Assembly (NCBI GenBank): GCA_949296705.1
Contig: CASFOW010000035.1
Location: 1-63,918 of the forward strand
Direction of reading: 5' to 3'
Source: an uncultured bacterium
Lineage (GTDB): Bacteria; Bacillota_I; Bacilli_A; RF39; UBA660
DNA length: 63,918 bases
Part shown: positions 53,993 through 63,760 of the stretch, one piece after another
How positions within the stretch are numbered: the stretch's first letter is position 1
Layout: every line of letters starts with the position of its first letter
Made by a program: the position numbers and the translations under genes
Notes under the pieces: model-generated
What the model saw: only the letters and a program-made list of their open reading frames with translations
What the model was told of the DNA's origin: nothing
Database searches by the model: none

Positions 53993-54658
53993 ATGATAGG
54001 TAATGATTGGGATATAGTATTAAAAGAAGAAATGGAAAAAGACTATTTTGAAGAATTAATTATCAAAGTAAAACAAGAATATCATCAACATACCATTTAT
54101 CCACAACAAGCAGAAATCTTTAAAGCTTTCCGTAATACTAGTTTTTCTGATACTAAAGTCGTTATCTTAGGACAAGATCCTTATCACGGAGAAAATCAAG
54201 CTGAAGGATTATCGTTTTCTGTAAAAAAAGGAATTCAAAAGCCTCCATCACTTCAAAATATTTTTAAAGAATTACATGATGATTTAGGCTGTTGTATTCC
54301 GCAAAATGGTAGTCTTGTTGCTTGGTCTAATGAAGGAGTATTACTGTTAAACAGTGTATTAACCGTTCAAGCACATCACCCAATGTCTCATAAAAACTTT
54401 GGCTGGGAAACGTTTACTGATGCAGTAATCGAAAAGTTAAATCAAAAAGAAAAGCCAGTTGTTTTTATTCTCTGGGGAAGTTACGCAAGAAGTAAAAAGA
54501 AACTAATTACTAACCCTAATCACTGTATTATTGAATCTGCCCACCCTTCACCACTATCTGCTTATAACGGTTTCTTTGGTAGTCATCCTTTCTCTAAAAC
54601 AAATAATTTTTTAGTAAGTAAAGGAGAAAAACCAATTAACTGGGAAATAACTAATTAA
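53993..54658 (+). CDS. ung: Uracil-DNA glycosylase
   Basis: Removes uracil from DNA. Catalytic motifs are GQDPYHGENQAEG and HPSPLSAY; VVFILWGSYAR is typical. Length 221 aa. It complements the dUTPase at 5.3 kb. Confidence 0.97.
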   Translation: MIGNDWDIVLKEEMEKDYFEELIIKVKQEYHQHTIYPQQAEIFKAFRNTSFSDTKVVILGQDPYHGENQAEGLSFSVKKGIQKPPSLQNIFKELHDDLGCCIPQNGSLVAWSNEGVLLLNSVLTVQAHHPMSHKNFGWETFTDAVIEKLNQKEKPVVFILWGSYARSKKKLITNPNHCIIESAHPSPLSAYNGFFGSHPFSKTNNFLVSKGEKPINWEITN

Positions 54659-54659
54659 T

Positions 54660-54712
54660 CAGAAAAAAAGAATAAGTATCAAAAATTAGAAGTACTTATT
54701 CTTTTTATTTTT
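54660..54712. terminator. Bidirectional terminator between ung and lemA-like gene
   Basis: AAGAATAAGTA and TACTTATTCTT form an 11-pair stem with T-rich (plus) and A-rich (minus T) flanks, so it serves both converging genes. Confidence 0.75.
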
Positions 54713-55247
54713 CTTTCAAAATCTCAAAAATTTCTACTTTTTCATCCGCATAAAATTCTTTCCGTGGATAATGAAAAATAAGTGCCACAAAATTAGAAGG
54801 GAAACACTTTACTAATTTATTATAAGAAATAATCGTATCGTTATAATATTTCTTTGCCGCAATCAAATCATTATCAATATCGATTAAATCAAAATTAATC
54901 GTATTTAGAGCATCAACTTCTTTTAACCTAGACTCTAAATCTAATAATCCCTTATATTCAGCCATTTGTTTTTCTAATTCTTTATTTAATTCGAAATTAT
55001 TTAATTTCTTATTTTTGATTTTTAATAATCCAGATAAAATCTGATCTTCTTGATATTTAGGATCAAAATCTTCGATAATTTTGACAGTTCTTTCTAATAA
55101 AGTTAATTTTTTTTGTAGAAGAATATCAATATTATTTTCTGCTTCACTGATTCTGATTCTGGCCATTTGAAATTTATTATAATAAATAACCTCGATTAAA
55201 AGTATAATCAATACTAAAATAAGTATTCCGACGATAATATAGTACAT
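54705..55247 (-). CDS. LemA-family membrane protein
   Basis: A 180-residue protein with an N-terminal membrane helix (about 3-22), a long helical region and a LemA-type C-terminus (ISYNKLVKCFPSNFVALIF). LemA proteins are common in bacteria but their function is unsettled. It is the distal gene of a minus-strand block opposing the replication fork. Confidence 0.75.
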   Translation of the reverse strand: MYYIIVGILILVLIILLIEVIYYNKFQMARIRISEAENNIDILLQKKLTLLERTVKIIEDFDPKYQEDQILSGLLKIKNKKLNNFELNKELEKQMAEYKGLLDLESRLKEVDALNTINFDLIDIDNDLIAAKKYYNDTIISYNKLVKCFPSNFVALIFHYPRKEFYADEKVEIFEILKEK

Positions 55248-55347
55248 AACATCCCCTCGTATCCTATACCATCATTTTAGCATTGTTTTTTCATTTAGTA
55301 AATTAATTTGTGTAAGGAAAGAAAGAAAATCGCCAGAAAAATTCCTT

Positions 55348-55698
55348 TTAGAAATTAATATCTTCATCAAAGATAGCATAGTTAATATAAACTAACCATA
55401 ATAGAATGGTTTTTCCTTCACTATCTTTTAATAACAAGTAATCTCTACCATCCGCTATGATAATCCCTTTAAAAATGCGATCTCGCCACTCTACAGAGTC
55501 AGGGTAGGAAAGATAAACAGAAACTTGTTTTCCATGGTTCTTAGAAAAAATGGTTTCTGCGTATTGAGGATTAGCCGCCTGTTGTTGCACAATATTTTGA
55601 TAACCTGGGAAATCTGTATAGGGTGGATATGTACTTTGATTGGAAATAAGATTAGGATTAGTTGTAGTTACTCGATTAGAAAAATCTGGATTCATCAA
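55348..55698 (-). CDS. gerQ: Spore coat protein GerQ
   Basis: The C-terminal domain matches GerQ: NHGKQVSVYLSYP, FKGIIIADGRDYLLL and ILLWLVYINYAIFDEDI. GerQ is a coat protein cross-linked by transglutaminase and needed for normal localisation of the cortex-lytic enzyme CwlJ in germination. The N-terminal 40 residues are Asn/Pro/Tyr/Gln-rich, as in coat proteins. Length 116 aa. A cwlJ gene is not adjacent. Confidence 0.88.
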   Translation of the reverse strand: MMNPDFSNRVTTTNPNLISNQSTYPPYTDFPGYQNIVQQQAANPQYAETIFSKNHGKQVSVYLSYPDSVEWRDRIFKGIIIADGRDYLLLKDSEGKTILLWLVYINYAIFDEDINF

Positions 55699-55749
55699 AT
55701 CACCTTCCTATAAAACTATATGAAAGGATTAAAAAAATAGTACATAAAC

Positions 55750-57726
55750 CTAATTTTGTTCTAATATTTGCTCATCCTGCTCTAATAGTTCATCAAAAAC
55801 GGTATCGGTAGTAGAGGGTTCTGTTCCTTTGACATAATACATAATTTTTTTCTTTTCATCCGCATCGGTTGCCGGTTTTCCTGTAATAGGATTCACTAGG
55901 ACACCAACCACATTATTTGGTTGCTTATACCACGCATCCTCTTGGTCTTGCAAGTAACCCTCAGTTGCTTCTACCCAAATATTTCGAGAGTATTTATAGT
56001 CAGATGCCTCAATATCACGGTTATCATCATAGCCAATCCAAACCGCAGTAACAATGTTATGATTGTAGCCAATCGACCAATGATCGGTATTAGTAGTTCC
56101 ACTTTTTAAAGCTAATTTATGCTTAATTTTAGGTGCTATTCCAATTGCTGTAGGGTAATTGTAATCAATAAAAGTGGAATCATAAGTAGAAGTTAATAGT
56201 TCACTTAAAATATAAGTTAAACTTTTATTTAAAATGTTTTCTTTTTCTTCTTTATGTTCATAGAGAACATTTCCCTTTAAATCTTCTACCCTAGAAATTA
56301 AGTATCCTTCTACTTTATATCCTTCATTCGCAAATGCCGAATAAGCAGCAGCCATCTCAATAATATTGATACTAGCTGTACCTAAAGGAAGAGAAGGAAT
56401 TTCTTCTAATTCAGCAGTTATTCCTAAGCGTTTAGAAATATTGACCAAAGCATCTTCGCCTAGAAACATATGAGTTTTAACCGCATAAATATTATCAGAG
56501 TAAGAAATTGCTGTAGCTAAAGAAATTGGTTTATTCCCATATTGATCCCCATAGTTTTGTGGTGAATATGTCTGATTGTTAGAAAAAGTAAATGTAGTTT
56601 GTTCACTAGTAAACGTTGTACTTGAAGTAAAACCATTCTCTAAGGCAGCATAGTAAAGGAAAGGTTTCATCGTTGAACCAACTTGTCTTGCTGATTGATA
56701 AGCTCGATTATATTGACTTTTATTGTAATCTTTTCCTCCTACCAAAGCGAGAATTTTCCCGGTATTTGGATCCATCATGACACTAGCGACTTGTAACTCA
56801 CTATCACCCGTTAAATTATTCTTAATGCTGTTTTCTAAAATACTTTGAGCATTCATATCTAAATTAGTGTAGATTTTAATTCCCCCGGTTTCTAACAAAG
56901 ATTCTGGAATTTCTTCCAAAGAGTTCAACTCTCGCATAACCGCATCTTGATAATACATGATATTGGCTAGTTCTTGAGAATTCTTTTCTCCTACAATAGT
57001 CAATTCTTCTTCCTTTGCTTGATTGTACTCCTCTTCTGTAATTATCTTATTTTTATATAAATTATATAGAATATTTACCTGTCTTTGTTTAGCTAAATCA
57101 AAATTCACAATGGGAGAATAATTAGAAGGAGATTTAGGAATACCTGTAAGCATCGCTGCTTCTGCCCAGTCTAGTTCCGATGCATTTTTATCAAAATAAA
57201 ATTTAGCTGCATTTTGAATACCATACATTCCGTGTCCATAATTAATAGTATTTAAATACCCTTCTAAGATTTCATCTTTATCATAGTGTACTTCTAATTG
57301 TAAAGTAATCCACATTTCCTTTAACTTTCGTTCCCAAGTTTTATCAAAATCAAGAAACAAGTTTTTAGCATATTGTTGAGAAATAGTACTTGCACCTTGA
57401 CTTTTACTTCCGGAAGTAATATTCACAACCATCGCTTTCGCAATTCGTAAAAAGTCAAATCCAAAATGTTGATAAAAGTGCTTATCTTCAGTATAAATCG
57501 TCGCTTGTATTAATTTATCTGAAATATCTTCTAAATTCACCCATTCCTGTGAACCACTTCCTTGAAAAAATAGTTCATTTTGACTGTCATACATTAAAAA
57601 AGCATTTGCGTTTTTGATTTCTAATTTAGGAGACATTTTAATATAAAGAATAACACCCCCAAAAGCTAAAAGGGCAACAATCATCAATAAAACAAAAACT
57701 TTGATGACTTTTTTTAACTTCTTCAT
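55750..57726 (-). CDS. Class A penicillin-binding protein
   Basis: A bifunctional peptidoglycan synthase. Membrane helix near residues 8-29, glycosyltransferase motifs EDKHFYQHFGFD and QGASTISQQ, and transpeptidase motifs STMK (Ser nucleophile, near 352), SDN and KSGTTN. Length 658 aa, short for PBP1 because it lacks a long C-terminal extension. It opposes the replication fork, being on the minus strand to the right of oriC. Confidence 0.92.
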   Translation of the reverse strand: MKKLKKVIKVFVLLMIVALLAFGGVILYIKMSPKLEIKNANAFLMYDSQNELFFQGSGSQEWVNLEDISDKLIQATIYTEDKHFYQHFGFDFLRIAKAMVVNITSGSKSQGASTISQQYAKNLFLDFDKTWERKLKEMWITLQLEVHYDKDEILEGYLNTINYGHGMYGIQNAAKFYFDKNASELDWAEAAMLTGIPKSPSNYSPIVNFDLAKQRQVNILYNLYKNKIITEEEYNQAKEEELTIVGEKNSQELANIMYYQDAVMRELNSLEEIPESLLETGGIKIYTNLDMNAQSILENSIKNNLTGDSELQVASVMMDPNTGKILALVGGKDYNKSQYNRAYQSARQVGSTMKPFLYYAALENGFTSSTTFTSEQTTFTFSNNQTYSPQNYGDQYGNKPISLATAISYSDNIYAVKTHMFLGEDALVNISKRLGITAELEEIPSLPLGTASINIIEMAAAYSAFANEGYKVEGYLISRVEDLKGNVLYEHKEEKENILNKSLTYILSELLTSTYDSTFIDYNYPTAIGIAPKIKHKLALKSGTTNTDHWSIGYNHNIVTAVWIGYDDNRDIEASDYKYSRNIWVEATEGYLQDQEDAWYKQPNNVVGVLVNPITGKPATDADEKKKIMYYVKGTEPSTTDTVFDELLEQDEQILEQN

Positions 57727-57871
57727 AAAATCCCTCCAATACTATTTTTAATATGGATTACTTTAAAAAAAATATGTATAAAAACAATAGACTAAAAGTA
57801 AGTAAGAGTAAAAGTTTTTAAAAGGGAAATAAATAAAATAATGGAAAAAAGTAGGAAAATTACATGAGGTA

Positions 57872-57880
57872 TGCTATAAT
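57872..57880 (+). promoter_or_regulatory. Extended -10 promoter of ywiB-argS
   Basis: TGCTATAAT lies 25 bases upstream of the ywiB start. No clear -35. Confidence 0.5.
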
Positions 57881-57905
57881 GATGCTTAGATTTCTGGGTG
57901 ATAAA

Positions 57906-58274
57906 ATGAAAAAAGTAAATTTAAGTATTTCACTGATAACACAATCTGAACACGAAGAATATAATTTAACAGGCGAGATAGATGAAAAATTTAATCGTTT
58001 AACTTATGTAGAACCTTCTACCAATATCCATATAGTAATCGATAAAAATGCTAATCAGATGATTAGAGAAAGTGATCATTACCGAATGGTTCTATATTTT
58101 AAAGAAGATGAACGAATTGAAATTTTGTTAAAAGAAGAATCAAAAAAAGGAACAGTAGAAATTAAAACAAAGATATATGAGATTAGTGAAAGTCACTTTC
58201 ATGTCAAGTATCGATTACTCCCATCTAATGAAGAAGTAGAATATATAGTCAATAGTGAAGAGGTGAAAGAATGA
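57906..58274 (+). CDS. ywiB: YwiB-like DUF1934 protein
   Basis: A 122-residue predicted beta-barrel of the DUF1934 family, encoded just upstream of argS in many Firmicutes, as here. The function is unknown. The start follows GGGTGATAAA. It overlaps argS by four bases, so the two are translationally coupled. Confidence 0.75.
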   Translation: MKKVNLSISLITQSEHEEYNLTGEIDEKFNRLTYVEPSTNIHIVIDKNANQMIRESDHYRMVLYFKEDERIEILLKEESKKGTVEIKTKIYEISESHFHVKYRLLPSNEEVEYIVNSEEVKE

Positions 58275-60016
58275 GTATAATTAGAAATTTAGAACAAGAT
58301 ATTTTAAAAATTATAAAATCATTAGGTTACGATTTAGATAAAGTAAATTTAATTCCTAGTAGTAGAAAAGAATTTGGTGAATATCAAATAAATAATGCCT
58401 TTAGTTTAGCTAAACAGTATCAACAAAATCCCAAAGCAATTGCGGAAAATATCTTAAAGGAATTAGAGAAAGATACAAGGTTTTGTAGCTTAAATATAGC
58501 AGGGGCTGGCTTTATCAATCTCAGTCTAAGTGATGAATTTTATATCGAAGCAATGAATACGATTAAACAAGATATCTATTCTAATATCGATAAGCAAGAA
58601 AAAAAGAAAATCATTATCGATTATGGTGGAGCTAATATTGCGAAAACTCTACATGTTGGTCATCTACGTAGTGCTGATATAGGGGAGGCATTAAAACGTT
58701 TGACCAAATTATTAGGTCATGAAGTAATTGCGGATGTTCACTTTGGTGATATTGGTAGACAATCTGGTATGGTAATTTATGAAATCAAGAGTCGCTATCC
58801 TAATTTGTGCTATTTTAAAGAGAATTATCAAGGCGAAGAGGAAGAACTTCCTATTAAAGTAGAAGATCTTCAAGAAATTTACCCTCTTGCCTCCCAAAAG
58901 GCCAAAGATGATGAAGCAGTAATGGAAGAAGTAAGAACCATCACAATGCAAATAGAACAAGGACATCCAGGATACTCACGCCTTTGGGAAAAAATTAAAG
59001 AATTATCTAAACAAGATATCAAAGGAATTTACAAACGATTAAATGTTGATTTCGACTTATGGGAGGGAGAAAGTGATTGCTACCCTTATATTCCTAAAGT
59101 AATCTCTTTATTAAAAGAGAAAAACTTACTTAGAGAAAGTGAAGGCGCGCTTGTCGTTGATGTCAAACAAGAAACGGATAAAGAACCGATGCCACCATTA
59201 GTAGTCTTAAAGACAAACGGTGGAACCGTATACCAAACAAGAGAACTCGCTACTCTTATTTCTCGTGAAGAACGTTTTAATCCTGATGAGATATGGTATT
59301 TGACCGATAACCGTCAAGAGCTATATTTCAAACAAGTATTTCGTGCTGCCAAACTATCTGGGATTAGTAAAACTACCACAAACTTAGAGTTTTTTGGTTT
59401 TGGAACGATGAACGGTATAGATGGAAAACCATTCAAAACCCGTGCTGGTGGTGTCATGAATCTTACTGATTTATTGGATATGGTTAAACAAGAAATCGAA
59501 AAACGAATTAACATCGATATGGTAGCTGAAGATAAAAAAGAAGAAACAGCGGAAAAAATTACAATTGCGACAATTAAATATGCTGATTTCTTACCATTTA
59601 GAAGTAAGGACTTTATCTTTGATGTTAATAAATTCTCTGATTTAGAAGGAAAGACTGGTCCATATCTACTTTATTCTACTGTTAGAATGAATTCTCTACT
59701 TACTAAGGCCAATTGTGATATTGAAAACTTATATATTAGTAAAATTAAAACTCAAGAAGAAAAAGAAATCTTTCAACTTCTACTTAGAATGCCAATTATC
59801 TTAGAAAATGCTTTCCAAGAAAAATCTTTAAATGATATCAGTGAGTATTTATATAAATTGACAAGTAGTTATAATAAATTCTACGCTGAAAATCATATTT
59901 TAACTTGCGAAGATAACGCCCTAAAAACGAGTTGGCTAGCACTAACTAAGATTGTTTACGATACAAATATTTTATTGCTTGATACATTAGGAATTATGGT
60001 TCCAGAAAAAATGTAA
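58271..60016 (+). CDS. argS: Arginyl-tRNA synthetase
   Basis: Class I synthetase with the HIGH-type motif HVGHLRS, an N-terminal additional domain, the GTMNGIDGKPFKTRAGG region and a DALR anticodon-binding domain. Length 581 aa. The start overlaps ywiB. Confidence 0.95.
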   Translation: MSIIRNLEQDILKIIKSLGYDLDKVNLIPSSRKEFGEYQINNAFSLAKQYQQNPKAIAENILKELEKDTRFCSLNIAGAGFINLSLSDEFYIEAMNTIKQDIYSNIDKQEKKKIIIDYGGANIAKTLHVGHLRSADIGEALKRLTKLLGHEVIADVHFGDIGRQSGMVIYEIKSRYPNLCYFKENYQGEEEELPIKVEDLQEIYPLASQKAKDDEAVMEEVRTITMQIEQGHPGYSRLWEKIKELSKQDIKGIYKRLNVDFDLWEGESDCYPYIPKVISLLKEKNLLRESEGALVVDVKQETDKEPMPPLVVLKTNGGTVYQTRELATLISREERFNPDEIWYLTDNRQELYFKQVFRAAKLSGISKTTTNLEFFGFGTMNGIDGKPFKTRAGGVMNLTDLLDMVKQEIEKRINIDMVAEDKKEETAEKITIATIKYADFLPFRSKDFIFDVNKFSDLEGKTGPYLLYSTVRMNSLLTKANCDIENLYISKIKTQEEKEIFQLLLRMPIILENAFQEKSLNDISEYLYKLTSSYNKFYAENHILTCEDNALKTSWLALTKIVYDTNILLLDTLGIMVPEKM

Positions 60017-60114
60017 AAAAATAGGTTGCTTTTCTATAGAAATAATGGTATAAGTTTAGATGATAATTTTAAAATGAAAAATAATTTTGTTTTAGATAAA
60101 TAGGAGGACAAAAT

Positions 60115-60552
60115 ATGAGTTTAAAAGATATGAAAAAAGAAGATTTAGAACTTTTATCATATAAAGACATTACGAATTTGTTACTAGAAGAAAAAGGCGA
60201 ACAAAATACCGCTAATCTATTTAAGAAAATCATTAAATTATTGGAATTACCTGATGCTGTTTTCGATCAAAAAATAGGAGATTATTATACTTCACTAACG
60301 ACAGATAAACGTTTTATTCTATTGGAAGATGGAAAATGGGATCTTAGAAGTAGACATACTTCTGATAAGATTATCAAAATTGTCGATGAAGAAGATGATG
60401 AAGACTTAGAAGCAATCAACGAAGAAGAAGAGGAAGAAGAAGCTGAAGAGTTCGACAGTATGGATAGTGATGATGATATCGATAACTCAGATGATGAAGA
60501 TTTAAAAGATTTAGTCGTATTGGATGAAGATGAACTAGAATTAGATCAATAA
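60115..60552 (+). CDS. rpoE: RNA polymerase delta subunit
   Basis: The small HARE-HTH N-terminal domain (1-85: SYKDITNLLLEEKGE) is followed by a highly acidic, disordered C-terminal tail (from about residue 90, Asp/Glu runs). Delta helps RNA polymerase recycle and is characteristic of Firmicutes. AGGAGG precedes the ATG. Confidence 0.93.
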   Translation: MSLKDMKKEDLELLSYKDITNLLLEEKGEQNTANLFKKIIKLLELPDAVFDQKIGDYYTSLTTDKRFILLEDGKWDLRSRHTSDKIIKIVDEEDDEDLEAINEEEEEEEAEEFDSMDSDDDIDNSDDEDLKDLVVLDEDELELDQ

Positions 60553-60602
60553 TTCTAGTTTTCTTTTCTAAGTATGATATAATGTTTGTAGGTGAATTAG
60601 AT

Positions 60603-61604
60603 ATGAATTTTATTGAAAAAATAAAGATGCGAGCTAAAACTAAAAAAATGAAAATAATTCTTCCTGAAACTATGGATGAAAGAGTACTAGAAGCCGCATC
60701 TATCGCACTTAAAGAAGAGTTGGCGGATATTATTTTAATTGGCAATAAAACGGAAGTAGAAAAAAAATCGCCACATTTAGACTTAAGTAAAGCAGATTTT
60801 ATTGATCCAAAAACCTCGAATTTAACTGAACAATATACTAAACAATTAGCCGAGTTAAGAAAAAATAAGGGAATGACACTAGAAGAAGCCAACCGTTTAT
60901 TAACAGAAGATTACGTGTACTTTGCTTGCATGTTAGTGTATAATCATCAAGCAGATGGCGTTGTTTCTGGAGCATGTCATTCGACCGCCAATACGTTGAG
61001 ACCATCTCTTCAAATTATAAAAACCAAACCAGGTTGTGAACTTGTATCAGCATTCTTTTTAATGGTGGTACCAGATTGTCCTTATGGAGAGAAGGGAACC
61101 TTTATTTTCGCCGATTCTGGCTTGGAACAAAATCCCGATTCTGAAAAGTTGGCTTCTATTGCGAAATCAAGTGCCGAAAGTTTTGAACTATTAGTCGAAG
61201 CAGAACCAATTGTGGCCTTTTTATCCCATTCCACTAAAGGTAGTGCCAAACATGCTGATGTTGATAAAGTAGTAAAAGCAGTAGAAATTGCTAAGAGTAA
61301 ATATAAAGAATATAAAATGGATGGTGAACTTCAACTAGATGCTGCCATTATAGAAGAAGTTGCTAAATCTAAGGCACCAAATAGCGAAGTGGCCGGTCAT
61401 GCTAATGTCTTGATTTTCCCTGATTTAGATGCAGGAAATATTGGTTATAAACTAGTACAACGCTTAGCTAAAGCCGAAGCATATGGACCAATTACACAAG
61501 GAATCAATGCGCCAATTAACGATTTATCTCGTGGGTGTTCAAGTGAAGACATTGTAGGTGTCATCGCCATTACTGCAGTTCAAGCTCAAGCAACGAAAAA
61601 GTAA
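60603..61604 (+). CDS. pta: Phosphate acetyltransferase
   Basis: Interconverts acetyl-CoA and acetyl phosphate. Motifs: MKIILPETMDERVLEAA, VSGACHSTANTLRP, and GHANVLIFPDLDAGNIGYK. I start at MNFIEK behind AGGTGA. Length 333 aa. No acetate kinase in the window. Confidence 0.96.
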   Translation: MNFIEKIKMRAKTKKMKIILPETMDERVLEAASIALKEELADIILIGNKTEVEKKSPHLDLSKADFIDPKTSNLTEQYTKQLAELRKNKGMTLEEANRLLTEDYVYFACMLVYNHQADGVVSGACHSTANTLRPSLQIIKTKPGCELVSAFFLMVVPDCPYGEKGTFIFADSGLEQNPDSEKLASIAKSSAESFELLVEAEPIVAFLSHSTKGSAKHADVDKVVKAVEIAKSKYKEYKMDGELQLDAAIIEEVAKSKAPNSEVAGHANVLIFPDLDAGNIGYKLVQRLAKAEAYGPITQGINAPINDLSRGCSSEDIVGVIAITAVQAQATKK

Positions 61605-61622
61605 GAAAAATCTTGCTTTTTT
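61596..61622 (+). terminator. Terminator of pta
   Basis: AAGTAAGA and TCTTGCTT (with G-T pairs) followed by six T residues, starting within the pta stop codon. Confidence 0.7.
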
Positions 61623-61662
61623 TCTTTTCTCTATTATAATAATAACCATTAAGGAGGATAAA

Positions 61663-62031
61663 ATGGAACAAGAAATTAAGAAGAAAATTAGTCGTTTAAT
61701 GATCACACCAGGACTGATTATCATTAGTGGAATTATTGGCTACAATATTGGGCTAAACAAAGCAAAGGATGAAACAACGTTATTAGAAGGAAGTCTCCAA
61801 AAAACCTTTTATACAGAGATAAATAACGCTCCTGCTATCGTTAGATCTCAAAGTATTTTTGGAGGTTATCAAGATATTCTAACCAATGCCCCTGTAAATT
61901 ATCAGGATACAGAAAATCTAATTCCGATATATCAAGAAATTCCAGCAGATATTTTATTTTTACCTGATAATCAAGAAGGAAAGAAAGAATTGGTCAAATA
62001 TTTACAAGAAAAAAATTTGGATACTGAATAG
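61663..62031 (+). CDS. Hypothetical single-pass membrane protein
   Basis: The start ATG follows AAGGAGG. The 122-residue protein has one membrane helix (about 13-28) and a soluble tail with no recognised motif. It lies between pta and the beta-lactamase-fold gene. Confidence 0.55.
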   Translation: MEQEIKKKISRLMITPGLIIISGIIGYNIGLNKAKDETTLLEGSLQKTFYTEINNAPAIVRSQSIFGGYQDILTNAPVNYQDTENLIPIYQEIPADILFLPDNQEGKKELVKYLQEKNLDTE

Positions 62032-62124
62032 AAGCTTCTTTGTACATAAAGTGATATTAAAATTTGCGATTATCTATAATTTATTGTAAAATAACGCCAT
62101 CTATAAAAGAAGGGGAGATAATTT

Positions 62125-63504
62125 ATGAATTATGATAAAATTTTTGAGAACTTTTTAGATCAAGTTCAAAAAGAAGGAACCTATGCAACTCGTGAAGAAT
62201 TAGCTGAAGCAACCAAGAAGATGTTAGAAATTATTAAGGCTAATAAAGATGCTACTCCAGAGGAATTAGTTGAAGCAGTTATTAAAGACAATGTAAAATT
62301 CTTAGAAGAAATGAGAAACACTTATCCTGTTCCTGGATATACAGTAGGCATGAAGGTTGGAAATATTAATGTAAAATTATACGGTGGTTACATGGATGAA
62401 ACCAGTCGCCAAATGTCAGAAAACGCTTTATTTGATATCGCATCTGTAACGAAGTTATATACCCAAATTATTGCCTATAACTTAATTAAAGAAGGATGTT
62501 TTTCTTACCAAGACAAAATTAAAGATTTAGATTCTCGTTTTACTCAAGTAGGTGATTTAACAGTAGGTGATGTTCTAACTTTCACAACAGAATTTAAAAC
62601 GAATGGCCGACTTTCTGATAAACAAACAATTAGTGAAGCTAAGGATTGTCTATACAACATGAATGTAGTCGCAACAGGAAAATACAATTACAATGATATG
62701 GGTATGATGCTGATGAAAGAAGTCATGGAAAAGGTAACTGGAAAAAGTTATGAAACTTTACTAAAAGAATATATTACAGATAAATTATCATTAAAAAATA
62801 CCCATTTAGTTTTACCATCATCTAAAATAGAATATTTAACGGGTACACCAAATGCCCAATACGGAATGGTTAATGATCCTAGCGCCTTATCTGTAGGTGG
62901 GTATAGTGGACATGCCGGAATTAAAGTAACAAGCGATGATTTGATTAGTCTTGGAGAAGGCTTCTTAACTGGGACAATATTTCCAAAAGAAAATCAAAAA
63001 GATGCCTATACCCCAGGAATAACCATTAATCCTGAAGGAGGAAAAGTCAACAGAGGGATTATGGGGAATACTTATACCTCACACGAAAAAGGCTTAGCCA
63101 TTACTTACGTGGATAAATTAAGCCCTATTCAAAGCTTCGTTTCTCAAGGTAGTACTAGAACCCAGATTACAGTTGGGCCAGATGCTATTAGTACGATTTT
63201 ACTTAACCCAAGTTCAATGGGAATAGAAAGAGCTAAGGAAGAAGAAGCAAAGATTAATCTAGCTCGTCAGGAAAAAGGTCAAGCTCCATTATCCCTAGTT
63301 AAAGAATTCACCTTTGAACGAAATGGAAATAAAGTAAAATACCAATTAATTGATGCTAGACAGATGGCACCAGATAGTAAAACAATGGAACCTATTATCA
63401 CAATGAACGCTATTACAAGTTTACGTCTTAGATTCCTAAATGAAGTAATTAAAGAATACGATCATAATTATCAAAAAGAAATCAATATCAATTATCATAA
63501 ATAA
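62125..63504 (+). CDS. Beta-lactamase-fold serine hydrolase, cytosolic
   Basis: A class-C-like serine hydrolase. The nucleophile motif SxxK is SVTK (near 113-116) within FDIASVTKLYT, and the Tyr motif is YNDMG (near 190). No signal peptide or membrane segment is present, and the first about 65 residues are a charged helical extension unlike exported penicillin-recognising enzymes. Such proteins can be esterases or peptidases; resistance activity is not implied. AGGGGAG precedes the ATG. Length 459 aa. Confidence 0.75.
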   Translation: MNYDKIFENFLDQVQKEGTYATREELAEATKKMLEIIKANKDATPEELVEAVIKDNVKFLEEMRNTYPVPGYTVGMKVGNINVKLYGGYMDETSRQMSENALFDIASVTKLYTQIIAYNLIKEGCFSYQDKIKDLDSRFTQVGDLTVGDVLTFTTEFKTNGRLSDKQTISEAKDCLYNMNVVATGKYNYNDMGMMLMKEVMEKVTGKSYETLLKEYITDKLSLKNTHLVLPSSKIEYLTGTPNAQYGMVNDPSALSVGGYSGHAGIKVTSDDLISLGEGFLTGTIFPKENQKDAYTPGITINPEGGKVNRGIMGNTYTSHEKGLAITYVDKLSPIQSFVSQGSTRTQITVGPDAISTILLNPSSMGIERAKEEEAKINLARQEKGQAPLSLVKEFTFERNGNKVKYQLIDARQMAPDSKTMEPIITMNAITSLRLRFLNEVIKEYDHNYQKEININYHK

Positions 63505-63517
63505 AATAGAAAAAGAA

Positions 63518-63556
63518 AATACCATTCTTCAATAATGAGGTTGGTATTTTTTTAAA
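63518..63556 (+). terminator. Terminator after the serine hydrolase gene
   Basis: AATACCA and TTGGTATT around a short loop, followed by seven T residues. Confidence 0.8.
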
Positions 63557-63628
63557 TTTTTCCATAATTAGTTTTAATAACCAAAGAATATGATATACTA
63601 AACTGAGAAATTATATGAGGTGATAAAA

Positions 63629-63709
63629 GTGAAGTGCCTTTTTTATATAATAAGAAAGTCATACCTGAATTGTTATCACAAACAACTGTACGTATTATGT
63701 AGTATGTAA
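63629..63709 (+). CDS. Possible small Cys-containing peptide
   Basis: A 26-codon frame starts with GTG, preceded by GAGGTG at good spacing and a TATACT box upstream. It encodes MKCLFYIIRKSY, then Cys-rich residues (three more Cys). No known peptide matches. A hairpin CGAGATA-ATA-TATCTCG (63720-63736) follows. Existence is uncertain. Confidence 0.3.
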   Translation: MKCLFYIIRKSYLNCYHKQLYVLCSM

Positions 63710-63760
63710 CCACAAAAACCGAGATAATATATCTCGTTTCAATTAAATAACAAATTAATT

